In this document: positions 27,857-37,559 of the stretch, piece after piece | Layout of the letters: the number at the start of each line of letters is the position of its first letter | Numbering within the stretch: position 1 is the first letter of the stretch | Origin: Allopseudospirillum japonicum | GTDB lineage: Bacteria; Pseudomonadota; Gammaproteobacteria; Pseudomonadales; Halomonadaceae | NCBI RefSeq assembly: GCF_900108915.1 | Contig: NZ_FNYH01000004.1 | Coordinates: 62,001 to 126,000 of the forward strand | Reading direction: 5' to 3' | DNA length: 64,000 nt | Notes under the pieces: model-generated | What the model was told of the DNA's origin: nothing | What the model saw: only the letters and a program-made list of their open reading frames with translations | Databases searched by the model: none | Made by a program: the position numbers and the translations under genes

Positions 27857-28645
27857 ATGATGAAATATCCACGTGTTAAGCAACCTCGTATTTCTGATAT
27901 GGTGATGCAGCAATTAGAAAGTATGATTCTTGATGGGACTTTTAATCCAGGACAGAAATTACCTCCAGAACGTGAGTTGGCAATTCAGTTTGAAGTCTCA
28001 CGACCTTCATTACGAGAGGCCATTCAAAAATTAGTCGCGCGTGGTTTTCTATATAGCCGCCAAGGTGGGGGGACTTATGTGGTAGAAGAGATAGGCCATT
28101 CTTTCAGTGATCCTTTATTACAATTGCTCTCAAGTCACGATGAGTTTAAATATGATTTATTAGAATTTCGTGATGCCTTAGAAGGGGTTTCTGCTTATTA
28201 TGCTGCTTTGCGCTCTACACCTGAGGATAAACAAAGAATTACTCAGCATTTTGATAGCTTATTAGCTATTTACGAGAATATGGATCCAGAATTAGAAGCT
28301 GAAGCTGAAGCTGATGCGGCTTTTCATTTGGCGATTGCTGAGGCTGCACATAATGTAATTTTACTCCATACGATGCGCGGTTTATTTAATTTACTGAAAG
28401 AAAGTATTGTTGCTAATTTAAGTAATTTATTTGAAAAACGTGAATCTCGTCCTTTATTAAAAGCACAGCATCAAGCCTTATATGATGCCATTATGAATGC
28501 TGATCCAGAACGTGCTCAGCAAGCCGCCCATGAGCATTTAGCATTTGTAGAAGATTCCCTGTTAGAATTATCACGCATGGAAACTCGCAAAGAGCGTGCA
28601 CTTCGGCGTGCGCGTGTTCTTAATCCGTCCACTAGCCTGATTTGA
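27857..28645 (+). CDS. pdhR: GntR-family regulator, PdhR/LldR type
   Basis: A FadR-subfamily transcription regulator of about 262 residues. The N-terminal winged helix reads KQPRISDMVMQQLESMILDGTFNPGQKLPPERELAIQFEVSRPSLREAIQKLVARGFL, followed by RQGGGTYV. The C-terminal FCD ligand domain includes YDLLEFRDALEGVSAYYAALR and AEAAHNVILLH, strikingly close to E. coli PdhR as I recall it. PdhR senses pyruvate; orthologues near lactate genes (LldR/LlpR type) sense lactate or pyruvate. Gene position and two matching operators say that it controls the divergent dctPQM-lut-dld operon. The exact start is uncertain: GTG 27851, ATG 27857 or ATG 27860. No strong ribosome-binding site is seen. Confidence 0.85.
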   Translation: MMKYPRVKQPRISDMVMQQLESMILDGTFNPGQKLPPERELAIQFEVSRPSLREAIQKLVARGFLYSRQGGGTYVVEEIGHSFSDPLLQLLSSHDEFKYDLLEFRDALEGVSAYYAALRSTPEDKQRITQHFDSLLAIYENMDPELEAEAEADAAFHLAIAEAAHNVILLHTMRGLFNLLKESIVANLSNLFEKRESRPLLKAQHQALYDAIMNADPERAQQAAHEHLAFVEDSLLELSRMETRKERALRRARVLNPSTSLI

Positions 28646-28654
28646 TGAAGATTT

Positions 28655-28846
28655 ATGCCCACAGCAGCCAATGAAAAGCCTCTGCCCTCTCCTTGTGTGC
28701 ATATTTGCGCGCTCAATGAACAAGATATTTGCATCGGTTGCCGCCGTCATGCACAAGAAATTCAAGCTTGGCCAAGTTTAACCAACCCTGAACGCCAGCA
28801 AGTTCTTGCCGCTTGTCGCCAACGTGCGCAGGCACAGCGTCTATAA
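28655..28846 (+). CDS. DUF1289-family small cysteine-rich protein
   Basis: A 63-residue protein with the family pattern SPCVHICALNEQDICIGCRRHAQEIQAW: four cysteines in C-x3-C-x8-C-x2-C order, then an Arg and a Trp. This probably binds a metal ion or iron-sulfur cluster. Function is unknown. It lies 9 bp after the regulator gene and just before purT, and is probably co-transcribed with one of them. Confidence 0.85.
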   Translation: MPTAANEKPLPSPCVHICALNEQDICIGCRRHAQEIQAWPSLTNPERQQVLAACRQRAQAQRL

Positions 28847-28869
28847 TAAATTATGTAAGGTATTGATTT

Positions 28870-30054
28870 ATGACTATTTTAGGTACTCCTTTTTCTTCTA
28901 GTGCAACTCGTGTTTTATTGTTGGGGTGTGGTGAGTTAGGGCGTGAGTTGGTCATTGAGTTAAAACGTTTTGGCTGTGAAATAATTGCGGTTGATCGCTA
29001 CGCCAATGCGCCTGCAATGCAAGTGGCTGACCGAGCTTATGTGATTAATATGCTGGATGGAGCAGCGATTCGTGTTTTAGTGGAAAAAGAGCGGCCGCAT
29101 TATCTAGTACCAGAAATTGAAGCTATTGCCACAGACACGCTTTTAGAGTTAGAAAGCGAAGGCTTTACCGTAGTACCCACAGCACGCGCAGCACGTTTAA
29201 CTATGAACCGTGCGGGGATTCGCCGCTTAGCAGCGGAAGAACTCGGCTTGCCGACATCTGATTATCGTTTTGCCGATACGCAAGAAACTTATATACAAGC
29301 TGTTGATGCCATTGGTTTACCTTGTATCGTCAAACCGATTATGTCGAGTTCAGGCAAGGGACAAAGTTTGGTACGCACACAAGAGGAAGTATTGGCTGCA
29401 TGGCAGTATGCACAAGCCGGCGCGCGTGGTGGTGAAGGTGAAGTGATTATCGAGAGCGTGGTAGATTTTGACTATGAGATCACCTTGCTGACAGTACGTG
29501 CGGTTTCAGGGACACACTTTTGTGAACCTATTGGTCATCGTCAAGAAAAGGGCGATTATCGTGAATCTTGGCAGCCACAAGTGATGCCTTTGTCGGCTTT
29601 ACAAAAGGCCCAGCAAATTGCACAAAAAATTACTGATGCTTTAGGGGGATATGGCATTTTTGGGGTGGAATTGTTTATCAAAGGTGATCACGTCTTTTTT
29701 AGCGAAGTTTCGCCACGTCCTCATGATACCGGCATGGTGACTTTAATTTCACAAAACTTGTCCGAATTTGCCTTACATGCACGCGCGATTTTAGGCTTAC
29801 CAATCAGTCATATTCGTCAATATGGGCCGGCTGCCTCAGCAGTTTTATTGGTAGAAGGCGAGTCAAAAGACGTAAGTTATATGCATCTAGATCAAGCTTT
29901 GCGTGAGGAAGATACGGATCTTAAATTATTTGGTAAGCCTGAAGTGGTGGGCGAACGTCGTATGGGCGTGGCTTTAGCCTTGGGTAAGGACACAGAAGCC
30001 GCTGTTGCCAAAGCAAAAGCGGTTGTCGATAAGGTTAAAGTGCGTCTACGTTAA
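28870..30054 (+). CDS. purT: Formate-dependent phosphoribosylglycinamide formyltransferase
   Basis: An ATP-grasp enzyme of purine biosynthesis that makes formyl-GAR from GAR, formate and ATP. The length (394) is normal. Diagnostic parts: [22 protein letters not shown] at the N-terminal phosphate-binding loop, the [14 protein letters not shown]-grasp loop near residue 157, and [28 protein letters not shown] near residue 270 with the magnesium-binding acidic residues. It overlaps the convergent glycosyltransferase gene by 20 bp, so no separate terminator exists. Confidence 0.96.
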   Translation: MTILGTPFSSSATRVLLLGCGELGRELVIELKRFGCEIIAVDRYANAPAMQVADRAYVINMLDGAAIRVLVEKERPHYLVPEIEAIATDTLLELESEGFTVVPTARAARLTMNRAGIRRLAAEELGLPTSDYRFADTQETYIQAVDAIGLPCIVKPIMSSSGKGQSLVRTQEEVLAAWQYAQAGARGGEGEVIIESVVDFDYEITLLTVRAVSGTHFCEPIGHRQEKGDYRESWQPQVMPLSALQKAQQIAQKITDALGGYGIFGVELFIKGDHVFFSEVSPRPHDTGMVTLISQNLSEFALHARAILGLPISHIRQYGPAASAVLLVEGESKDVSYMHLDQALREEDTDLKLFGKPEVVGERRMGVALALGKDTEAAVAKAKAVVDKVKVRLR

Positions 30055-31384
30055 GCTGTGCTTGCAAGCCTTGCTGGTAATAGTTCACGACCTCAAGGCT
30101 TGGCGCTAAAGTTTTGGCCTGCGTGGGGTGCCTTGCCTGCCAACAAGCCTCGATCCCTTGCAAATAGGCTTGTGCAACGGTTTCTGGCGGATGAGCTTGT
30201 TGCACGTAAGCGCGCGCACGTGCGCCTAGCGCTTGTGCTTTTTGTGGATCAGCGAGCAAGTCTTGTAAGGCTTGCATGAGGGTCTGTTCTTCTTGCTCTG
30301 CTTGCCAAGGTAATTTAATTACCACCTCATCAGGAAGCTCACTAAACCAAGCATCATCCGTCACCAAGGTTGGGCGTGCATGGGCTAAGGCTTGAATCAG
30401 GGTCGCAGAGCTTTCCCCCATGCTGGGATATCTGAGATTCAACACCACATCAACTGTTTGTAAGTAAGTATGAAAATCTTCCTCGTCTACAAAGCCAGTT
30501 TCTGTCACCCAAGCTTGGACGCCATAACCTGCTAATTTAGCCGCGAGGGCATCGCCAGTTCCGACAATCAGTAAATGAACTTTCTCTTGTGGCGTGTTTA
30601 AAGCTGCCAGCACACGTAAGATGGTATCAATCCGCTTGGTACGGGTGACAAAACCGAACATACCTAAAACTTGTATACCTTGCGCTTGATAAGTTTGTAA
30701 ACGTGTGCAGATGGTTTGCGTTTCTGTTGATAGTGCAGTGGCTGGATTCTCTTGCGGGTAATAAGGCAGGGGAATCACTTGAATGGGCCCAGTATAACCG
30801 GCTTGGCGTACTCGCTGCGCACTGGTATGGCTATGTACAAAAATCCCTAGAGCATAGGGGAAAATCGCGCCTAATAAGGGTTCTTGTTCTGGCTTAGGCC
30901 ATTGTGTCGGGTCATAATTTGGGGTGGTTTGCATTAATACACGAAATTTTTGCTCGCCTTTTTCAGTACCATAATGCAGCTGAAATGCTTGGTGGAGTTG
31001 TTGTGGATCTTGGCCAGCAAATAAGTAATACAAGACAGCATCATGTAAGACGACAATCCCAGGATAAGCCTGCAACGCTTGGTAAATCCCATTGTGGTAC
31101 CAAGGGTTATTACCCAAATGATAAAGGCGTACTTTGGGGATTTCTGGTGCAGGTGTTGTAAGTAGCGTTTGTGTACTTAAATAAGCCTGCTGGGCTTCGG
31201 TTTGATCCCAAGGAGCGCGTGCGAGCCAAGCGGAACAAGTAGAAGAATCATCATCATAGACTTGTACATCAATTTGGGCTTGTAGATAAGGCAAGATATA
31301 AGCGGAGTAATCGGCAATCCCAGTACGCTTAGGCAGCATGGGGGAGCAATACGCAATCGGCTGGGGAAATTGATAGATCGACAT
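30035..31384 (-). CDS. Glycosyltransferase, family 4 (GT-B)
   Basis: A 449-residue protein with an N-terminal acceptor domain beginning [25 protein letters not shown], and a C-terminal glycosyltransferase group 1 domain from about residue 230. The latter has [23 protein letters not shown] and the E-x7-E-like catalytic stretch around [23 protein letters not shown]. Such enzymes transfer sugars from nucleotide donors to polysaccharides, lipids or proteins. The gene is isolated from any polysaccharide cluster here, so donor and acceptor are unknown. Confidence 0.8.
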   Translation of the reverse strand: MSIYQFPQPIAYCSPMLPKRTGIADYSAYILPYLQAQIDVQVYDDDSSTCSAWLARAPWDQTEAQQAYLSTQTLLTTPAPEIPKVRLYHLGNNPWYHNGIYQALQAYPGIVVLHDAVLYYLFAGQDPQQLHQAFQLHYGTEKGEQKFRVLMQTTPNYDPTQWPKPEQEPLLGAIFPYALGIFVHSHTSAQRVRQAGYTGPIQVIPLPYYPQENPATALSTETQTICTRLQTYQAQGIQVLGMFGFVTRTKRIDTILRVLAALNTPQEKVHLLIVGTGDALAAKLAGYGVQAWVTETGFVDEEDFHTYLQTVDVVLNLRYPSMGESSATLIQALAHARPTLVTDDAWFSELPDEVVIKLPWQAEQEEQTLMQALQDLLADPQKAQALGARARAYVQQAHPPETVAQAYLQGIEACWQARHPTQAKTLAPSLEVVNYYQQGLQAQLNVDAL

Positions 31385-31453
31385 CAGTGGGTAGATCCTT
31401 CAGTCTATAAGGCAAACGGCAAACCCGACAGTGCTTGCCGCTGGTGAAACAAG

Positions 31454-31876
31454 CTAGCTCGTTTTGAGTAGCAAAAGTAAACCTAAATGACCCAACCCCA
31501 AAAGTGTGTTGAGGCATAAAAGAATCACACTGCGCAAAAGTTGATTGTTTGCTTCCCGCCAATTAACTGCAATACAGGCACGTTTTAGTGATTGGGTTGG
31601 AAATAAATGGGCCAAAAGGTGAATAAAGGACATACTGCCAATTAGGATACTAATCCAACCGTTTAATGAGGTATCTAAAAGTACGGCGGTAATAAACATA
31701 ATCAGCAGCCAGATCCAACCTAGCCAAAACCATTGTTTTAACAGGCGTTGCCACGTCATTAAACGGAACTCTCGTGGCAAGCCGGTCAAGGCAGGCATCA
31801 AGGCCCACAAGAGCAAAAATAAACTCCCGATCCAAGCAGCGATGGCTGCCAAGTGGATACCCAGTAACATACTCAA
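31454..31876 (-). CDS. Small four-helix membrane protein, CopD-like
   Basis: 140 residues, about four membrane helices. The first helix, LLGIHLAAIAAWIGSLFLLLWALMPAL, has the His and Trp spacing seen in CopD-family and related integral membrane proteins. It continues with WLLIMFITAVLLDTS and HLGLLLLL at the end. CopD proteins are linked to copper handling, but no copper genes are close and family membership is only suggested. An AAGGGAAGAA-like purine stretch precedes the start. Confidence 0.6.
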   Translation of the reverse strand: MSMLLGIHLAAIAAWIGSLFLLLWALMPALTGLPREFRLMTWQRLLKQWFWLGWIWLLIMFITAVLLDTSLNGWISILIGSMSFIHLLAHLFPTQSLKRACIAVNWREANNQLLRSVILLCLNTLLGLGHLGLLLLLKTS

Positions 31877-31960
31877 GGGAAGAACTCCTTTTTTTAAACC
31901 ACAAGAGATATGAGCCCTTGCTGAAGGTGTCTAGGCATCCTTGCCTGACCAAGGATGCAG

Positions 31961-33598
31961 CTATACGCGAAATTGTACCACTAAGCCTCGTAATTTTTCG
32001 GCTAATTGTGCTAATTCTTGGCTGGCTTGAGTGGTTTGGGTTGAGCCTGCGCTTGACTGTTGAGTCAAAATCACAATGTTGCTCACATTACGATTAATTT
32101 CTTCTGCCACCGAGGCTTGTTGTTCGGCCGCACTGGCAATCATATGGTTCATATCACGAATATTTTCTACTGCGGTGAGAATATGATCGAGTGAAGTCCG
32201 AGCTGTACCTGCGCTGGTTTGTGTGTGCTGCGAGTGCTGTAAGCTGGCGTCCATCACGTGCACCGCATCGACAGCTGCTTGCTGAAGTGCATCTATCATG
32301 TTCTGAATTTCTTGGGTGCTATCCTGGGTACGTTGTGCTAGCGAGCGCACTTCATCAGCAACGACAGCAAATCCACGACCGGCTTCCCCAGCGCGTGCTG
32401 CCTCGATGGCAGCGTTTAACGCAAGCAAATTGGTTTGTTCGGCAACATCACGGATCACATCCAATACACTACCAATATTTTGGCTATCTTGACGCAGCTT
32501 ATGAATCACTTGAGCAGAGCGTTCGACCTGGTGTGCTAGGGCACTAATTGCATCTGAAGCCTGCTGCAAACTTTGGCGACCATTTTCGGCCTCATCATCG
32601 GCTTGTTGTGCGGCTTGTGCTGCTTGACTGGCACTATTGGCGACCTCATGCACTGTGGCTGACATTTGATTGATCGCGGCAGCTACTTGATCGGTTTCTG
32701 TGCTTTGTTGGCGCAACGTGATATCGCTTTGGTGAGTCACTGCAGCCAGTTCTTCGGCAGCGGTGGCCACAGAAGAAGCTGTGGTATTCACTTCTTTCAC
32801 TAACTGATGAATTTTTAGAACGAAGGCATTAAAGTGTTGGGTCAGTTGACTAATTTCGTCACGTCCTCGTACTGGTAAGCGTACGGTTAAATCCCCTTCA
32901 CCTGAGCCTATATCAGCTAAAGCTGCAACAGTTTGTTGCAAAGGCTTGGTAATGCTGTGAGCAATGATAGAGGCTAAAACAAACAAAATGCCGATACACA
33001 GCAAGCTAATGAGGCCGATACGCCAGACCAACTCGTTAAACATGGCATCGACGTCATCCATGTAAACCCCAGTGCCTATGACCCAGTTCCATGGGGTAAA
33101 ACCCTTGATATACACCACTTTACGTAAAGGTTCTTGGCTGTTTGGTCGGTTCCAGTAATACTCGGTGGAGCCTTCATCTTGGCGTGCGACAATGTCAACA
33201 AACTCACGAAAAAAGGTTTTTCCATGAATGTCTTTTAAATCTAAGACATTACGCCCTTCAAGTTGCTTGCTAGGGTGGGCTAACATACGGCCTTGCATGT
33301 CGTTGACCCATAAATAATCCTGATTGATGCCATAACGCATGGCGCGGATACTGGCTAAGGCCAATGCCTGTGCTTCTGTATCGCTGAGCTGGCCTTGTTG
33401 GGCTTGCTGATGTAGCTGGGCAACTAAACTGGAGGCACTTTCTACTAGGTGTTGGGTTTCTTGTTGTTTCAGTAATAGGATTTCTTGGTATTGCTCGCGT
33501 AACACTAAAACAAGTAATAATAAAATACTGGCAACCGCCAGACTAATAATCAGCCAGATCCTTTGCTGAATACGGATATTACACAGGGCAGCTAACAT
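31961..33598 (-). CDS. Methyl-accepting chemotaxis protein with single Cache domain
   Basis: A 545-residue chemoreceptor. Membrane helices lie near residues 14-31 and 190-212, with a periplasmic sCache_2 domain between them. The domain shows [32 protein letters not shown], then [23 protein letters not shown] domain and a signalling domain follow ([38 protein letters not shown]). sCache_2 receptors commonly sense small organic acids such as lactate, pyruvate, propionate or acetate, which would suit this genome region. The specific ligand is inferred only. Confidence 0.9.
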   Translation of the reverse strand: MLAALCNIRIQQRIWLIISLAVASILLLLVLVLREQYQEILLLKQQETQHLVESASSLVAQLHQQAQQGQLSDTEAQALALASIRAMRYGINQDYLWVNDMQGRMLAHPSKQLEGRNVLDLKDIHGKTFFREFVDIVARQDEGSTEYYWNRPNSQEPLRKVVYIKGFTPWNWVIGTGVYMDDVDAMFNELVWRIGLISLLCIGILFVLASIIAHSITKPLQQTVAALADIGSGEGDLTVRLPVRGRDEISQLTQHFNAFVLKIHQLVKEVNTTASSVATAAEELAAVTHQSDITLRQQSTETDQVAAAINQMSATVHEVANSASQAAQAAQQADDEAENGRQSLQQASDAISALAHQVERSAQVIHKLRQDSQNIGSVLDVIRDVAEQTNLLALNAAIEAARAGEAGRGFAVVADEVRSLAQRTQDSTQEIQNMIDALQQAAVDAVHVMDASLQHSQHTQTSAGTARTSLDHILTAVENIRDMNHMIASAAEQQASVAEEINRNVSNIVILTQQSSAGSTQTTQASQELAQLAEKLRGLVVQFRV

Positions 33599-33886
33599 GG
33601 ATCAAACTCCGGCCAAGAGGCAGCAAATGCAAGCGATCGAAATGCATGAAGGCGACAAAAGTTAGGATCAGGCAGTTGCACCTACTTCAGATACAGCTGC
33701 AAAAAGATACCGCTTACGAGGTTTAAGATGTATTTAAATTAGATTTTTATAATAATTATTAGGACACAGGCGCAGGAGTTTACGTCAGACGAAACCTCTG
33801 CTCAAGCAAGAAGCTGTTACAATAAGTTACGCCAAAGACATTGATATGTCCATATAAATAAAGTGTTTTCGAGCAAGGAGTTAAGC

Positions 33887-34909
33887 ATGCCAGATGTTCA
33901 CCAGACTCTGCCTGAAGGGCAAATGCTTGCGTATGTTGTTCATGCGTATGGTCCGCAGGCAGATTTTCAGCCGTTAGTGATGGCACAACCGCAAGCCGGT
34001 GTCGGTGAGGTGGTGATTAAAGTCGCTGCTACGAGCGTCAATCCTTTAGATATTAAAATCCGTACGGGCTTAGTGGCTGCAGGGCCAGCGTGTCCTGCGA
34101 TTTTGCATGGTGATGTTGCTGGTGTCGTCACGCAAGTGGGTGAAGGGGTTAGCCAATTTAAAGTAGGGGATGCTGTTTTTGGTTTTGCAGGTGGTTTAGG
34201 GCAGTACCCAGGCGCACTTGCTGAATATATGTGTGCCCCTGCGGCTTTATTAGCATTAAAGCCGGAATGCCTTTCTTTTGCAGAGGCAGCAGCCTTACCT
34301 GTAGTTTTTATTACGGCATGGCAGGCGTTGGTGAAGCGTGCACAAGTACAAGCAGGTGAAAAAGTGCTTGTTCATGCAGGGCTTGGCGGGGTAGGCCATC
34401 TAGGGATTCAGGTTGCGAAAGCTTTGGGAGCACACGTGTATACCAGTGTATCTACAGAAGAAAAAGCACAGCTTGCACAGGCTTTAGGGGCTGATGTGTG
34501 CATCTTGTACCCACAACAAAGCCCAGCAGACTATGTACAAGCTTATACCCAAGGCCAAGGTTTTGATGTGGTCTTTGATACGGTCGGTGGGGACAATCTC
34601 GCGGCATCTATGCAAAGCACTCAGGTTGGTGGACGTTTGGTCACCATTAATGCCCGCTCTACCCAAGATCTTAGCCCGTTACATGCACGCAATTTGCGTT
34701 TAGATGCCGTCTTTATTGGCACATCGTTATTGCACGGATTGGGGATAGAAGAACAACAGACTGCTTTACAAACCCTGTGCGCTTGGGTACAGGAAGGCAA
34801 AATCAAGGTAGTGCTAGATCCGCACTTGTTTGCCATGTCAGATGCGCTAGCGGCGCATGAGTATCAAGCGAGTGGTCAAGCACTAGGGAAGGTGGTTATT
34901 TTGCGTTAA
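33887..34909 (+). CDS. Zinc-independent quinone oxidoreductase-like MDR protein
   Basis: A 340-residue medium-chain dehydrogenase/reductase. The GroES-like N-terminal half contains TSVNPLDIKIRTGL and GDVAGVVTQVGEGV. The Rossmann half has VLVHAGLGGVGHLGIQVAKALGAHVYTSVS, the NADPH-binding loop. Cysteine ligands for the catalytic zinc of alcohol dehydrogenases are absent, so it belongs with the Qor/crystallin-zeta type. The ATG at 33887 is supported by AAGGAG 6 bases upstream, against a longer reading at 33863. Substrate unknown. The next gene follows after 25 bp. Confidence 0.85.
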   Translation: MPDVHQTLPEGQMLAYVVHAYGPQADFQPLVMAQPQAGVGEVVIKVAATSVNPLDIKIRTGLVAAGPACPAILHGDVAGVVTQVGEGVSQFKVGDAVFGFAGGLGQYPGALAEYMCAPAALLALKPECLSFAEAAALPVVFITAWQALVKRAQVQAGEKVLVHAGLGGVGHLGIQVAKALGAHVYTSVSTEEKAQLAQALGADVCILYPQQSPADYVQAYTQGQGFDVVFDTVGGDNLAASMQSTQVGGRLVTINARSTQDLSPLHARNLRLDAVFIGTSLLHGLGIEEQQTALQTLCAWVQEGKIKVVLDPHLFAMSDALAAHEYQASGQALGKVVILR

Positions 34910-34934
34910 TGCAAAATTTTGCTTAGGAAGCAGT

Positions 34935-35723
34935 ATGTTAACTTTGATTAAACTTGGCCTTGCCATCGGTATGGTACTTGGCCTTGCATGGGTTGCCCAG
35001 CGTTTTGGTGCTAAAATCGCCGGCTTATTAGCAGGTTATCCTCTAGGGACTGCCATTAGCTTGTATTTTATTGGCCATGAAATTTCTCCTGAATTTGCTG
35101 CAGCCAGTGCCTTATATACCCAAGCGGGTTTTAGTTGTGCGCTAGCTTTAGTCAGTGCGCATGCGGGGGCCATCTATTTTTGCCGTTGTCGTGGTTATTC
35201 TGGCCTTCAAGAAGTTGCTTTAGCCGTTCTTGCAGGATTAAGCGCCTATGCATTGACGGCTTGGATATTGCAATTTTTACCCCCTGTCCTGTGGGCAACG
35301 ACAGGTATCAGCTTGCTTTGTATTGGAGTGTGTCATTATTTGATGCGTACTTGGCCAGAGGCAATGGCCGTTGGTGGGCGTACCACTTGGGTGGTGATTG
35401 TGTTACGTGGGTTGGCGGCGGCCGCTATGATTATTGCGATTACTGCCGCAGCGCATTGGTTACCTGCTAGTTTAGCGGGCTTGCTTGCGGCTTTTCCGGT
35501 CACCTTGTATCCCCTTTTATTGATTATTCATATGAGTTATGGCGGCGCACAAACGCTCACCTTAATCAAGCATTATCCTAGTGGTTTAGGGGCCTTACTG
35601 ATTTATACCTTAAGCCTGACCTACACGTATCCGCACTGGGGGCTTGTTTGGGGGACTTTTGCCGGCTTTGTTTTGGCGACTTGTTATCTTTGGGGTTGGC
35701 ATCGTTGGCGCTATCAGGCTTGA
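34935..35723 (+). CDS. Conserved multi-pass membrane protein with internal duplication
   Basis: 262 residues, about eight membrane segments, function not recognised. The two halves look related. The first holds GAKIAGLLAGYPLGTAISLYFIGHE and the second holds PASLAGLLAAFPVTLYPLLLIIHM, each followed by a polar stretch and another pair of helices. This suggests an inverted- or direct-repeat transporter fold of two bundles. It directly follows the oxidoreductase gene and is probably co-transcribed. A GGAAG site lies upstream of the ATG. Confidence 0.7.
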   Translation: MLTLIKLGLAIGMVLGLAWVAQRFGAKIAGLLAGYPLGTAISLYFIGHEISPEFAAASALYTQAGFSCALALVSAHAGAIYFCRCRGYSGLQEVALAVLAGLSAYALTAWILQFLPPVLWATTGISLLCIGVCHYLMRTWPEAMAVGGRTTWVVIVLRGLAAAAMIIAITAAAHWLPASLAGLLAAFPVTLYPLLLIIHMSYGGAQTLTLIKHYPSGLGALLIYTLSLTYTYPHWGLVWGTFAGFVLATCYLWGWHRWRYQA

Positions 35724-35734
35724 TTTTAGCGTCT

Positions 35735-35758
35735 TTATTTAAGATACTCCTTAAATAA
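35735..35758. promoter_or_regulatory. Perfect inverted repeat upstream of the rhodanese gene
   Basis: TTATTTAAG and CTTAAATAA face each other across ATACTC (9-bp arms). It is AT-rich and only 30 bp before the start codon. It may be an operator for a dimeric regulator or a weak terminator for the preceding gene. It has no T run. Role inferred. Confidence 0.35.
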
Positions 35759-35787
35759 GATTTTATTGATTTAAGGAGTTCTTATTT

Positions 35788-36381
35788 ATGCTGCGTCCTT
35801 TACATTGGTTAGCCTTGGCGGGTGTGAGTCTAAGCTTGAGCCTTGCACCAGCTTATGCGGCTGAAAAACCGAATAAAACAACGGCCCAAACCCAACTCGA
35901 TTTGTATGTCGATGCTCGCGAAGCTTGGCAGTTGTTGCAAAACCATCAAGACGCCTTGTTAGTCGATGTGCGAGATCCCATAGAAATTAAATTTACCGGT
36001 ATGGCAACTGCAACGGATATTCATGTCCCTTGGATGTTAGCCGATGTGAGTGCTTGGGATGAGAAACAACAAAGTTGGGCGATGCGTAAAAACCCACATT
36101 TTATGACAGAACTTTTACAACAATTAGCAGCTCATCAAGCAGATCAACAAACACCCATTATTGTGATGTGCCGTTCTGGCTCAACGCGTAGTGCCCCTGT
36201 CGTTGATGAGCTTGCCAAACTGGGTTATACACAAGTTTGGACTGTTACCGATGGTTTTGAAGGTGACCGTTTGCAAACAGGTGATTCAAAAGGTGTGCGT
36301 GCCCTGAATGGGTGGCGCAATGCAGGCTTACCTTGGAGCTATCGAATTGATCCTAAAGTTGCTTGGCAACCAGAATCTTAA
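35788..36381 (+). CDS. Exported rhodanese-like protein
   Basis: 197 residues. A signal peptide (MLRPLHWLALAGVSLSLSLAPAYAAE) is followed by one rhodanese domain from about residue 40. It contains LLVDVRDPIEIKFTG and the active-site loop VMCRSGSTRSAP, whose Cys can carry a persulfide. Periplasmic rhodaneses move sulfane sulfur or act in sulfur and redox homeostasis; the acceptor is not known. AAGGAG precedes the ATG by about 9 bases. A palindrome lies just upstream. Confidence 0.87.
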   Translation: MLRPLHWLALAGVSLSLSLAPAYAAEKPNKTTAQTQLDLYVDAREAWQLLQNHQDALLVDVRDPIEIKFTGMATATDIHVPWMLADVSAWDEKQQSWAMRKNPHFMTELLQQLAAHQADQQTPIIVMCRSGSTRSAPVVDELAKLGYTQVWTVTDGFEGDRLQTGDSKGVRALNGWRNAGLPWSYRIDPKVAWQPES

Positions 36382-36402
36382 AGCAATCGCTGGTCTTTAA
36401 AG

Positions 36403-36430
36403 ATCGCCCCCGATGGGTAGCGGGGGCGAT
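36403..36430. terminator. Hairpin between convergent rhodanese and LysR genes
   Basis: A perfect 10-bp stem ATCGCCCCCG/CGGGGGCGAT with an 8-base loop between two converging genes. T tails are weak on both strands (CTTT on the minus strand), but the stem is very stable. It probably works in both directions. Confidence 0.65.
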
Positions 36431-36440
36431 AAGATGAGTA

Positions 36441-37358
36441 TTAATTGGCAGGCGTGTTGGCTGGATGTATAGGTGCAACCAAACCTTGTCGCCAACTGCG
36501 GTATTCATCAAATAAATCACGGTAGCGTGCAGGGAAATCACCCGAAGCTCGGCTCATCAAATAAATAGACTCCCACACAGGTTGTGCAAGTTGCCATTCG
36601 CGTGTTTGCTGTTGCCAAGGGGAAGCCTCCCACACAGAACGCGGTAAGACAGCGAAACCTAAACCGCGCGCCACGCCATCTAGCACTAAATGCAACTGAT
36701 TGATATAACCACGTTGCGGTAAGGTGCTGAGGGTACGAAATTCATCCGGAAAATTTGCCTTAAGGATACGGCTGGCTTGTTGACCACCTTCTGGATGATT
36801 GATTAAGCCTAACCCAGCTAAATCTTGCAAATGTGTCCCTTGGAAATCTGCAGGCACGACTAAAATCAAGGGCTCTTCTAAGTAGGGTGTATAGCGCAAA
36901 TCAGGATGTTTAATCACCTCATTACAGATGCCAACATCAAAACGCCCTGCAAGTAAATCTCGCGTAATCTCATTAGCAGCACTAAATAAGTAGTTGACTT
37001 TGATACCAGAATGCTTTTGTTGATATCCTAAAAGATAAGGATAAAACAACAGGCCAAAACTAGCATTGCTCGCGATTCTCAGTTCGCCACGGTTAGGCGT
37101 ATCCTGTTCTAATGCATGGCAAAATTGATCATGCTCGGCAAATAAGCGCACGCCATAATCATAGACTTGGCGCCCTGCCTCAGTAAGCTCAAAACGTTTA
37201 CCGCGTCTATCCAGTAAGGGTAAGCTAAAATAGCTTTCCAGCTTACGAATATGCTGGCTGACACCAGGTTGGGTCATCTCCAACTTGCGCGCTGTCTGGG
37301 TAAAGCTACCTGTTTCCACAAGGGTTAAAAAAGTTTTTAAGTAAGTTGTACTAAACAT
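36441..37358 (-). CDS. LysR-family transcription regulator
   Basis: About 305 residues. The N-terminal helix-turn-helix reads YLKTFLTLVETGSFTQTARKLEMTQPGVSQHIRKLESYF, followed by the periplasmic-binding-like effector domain (LRIASNASFGLLFYPYL onward). The start at 37358 (MFSTTYLKTF) gives the standard LysR N-terminus; the open frame runs upstream to 37481 without similarity. The target and inducer are unknown. It is divergent from a second LysR gene 200 bp away. Confidence 0.87.
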   Translation of the reverse strand: MFSTTYLKTFLTLVETGSFTQTARKLEMTQPGVSQHIRKLESYFSLPLLDRRGKRFELTEAGRQVYDYGVRLFAEHDQFCHALEQDTPNRGELRIASNASFGLLFYPYLLGYQQKHSGIKVNYLFSAANEITRDLLAGRFDVGICNEVIKHPDLRYTPYLEEPLILVVPADFQGTHLQDLAGLGLINHPEGGQQASRILKANFPDEFRTLSTLPQRGYINQLHLVLDGVARGLGFAVLPRSVWEASPWQQQTREWQLAQPVWESIYLMSRASGDFPARYRDLFDEYRSWRQGLVAPIHPANTPAN

Positions 37359-37559
37359 AAGACAGCCAAATTCCCACAAAAGAGGCCACAGGTTACACAG
37401 GGCCGCCAAATTTCTAATCAAACTTTGTTCTAGGCAAAAAATGCGGCAGAATGTCGCAGCCTTGACACGTATCAAAATCAAGCCGCTTGAGACTCTTTAG
37501 AGTCACAAGATGCTTAACACCTAAGCCTCTTGTCCGCTGTGCTTGTAACGGAACGCCCC

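Noticed and set aside
33599-33886. A sigma-28 flagellar promoter before the Cache chemoreceptor
   Set aside because: I found no TAAA-N15-GCCGATAA-like match at the right spacing on the minus strand.
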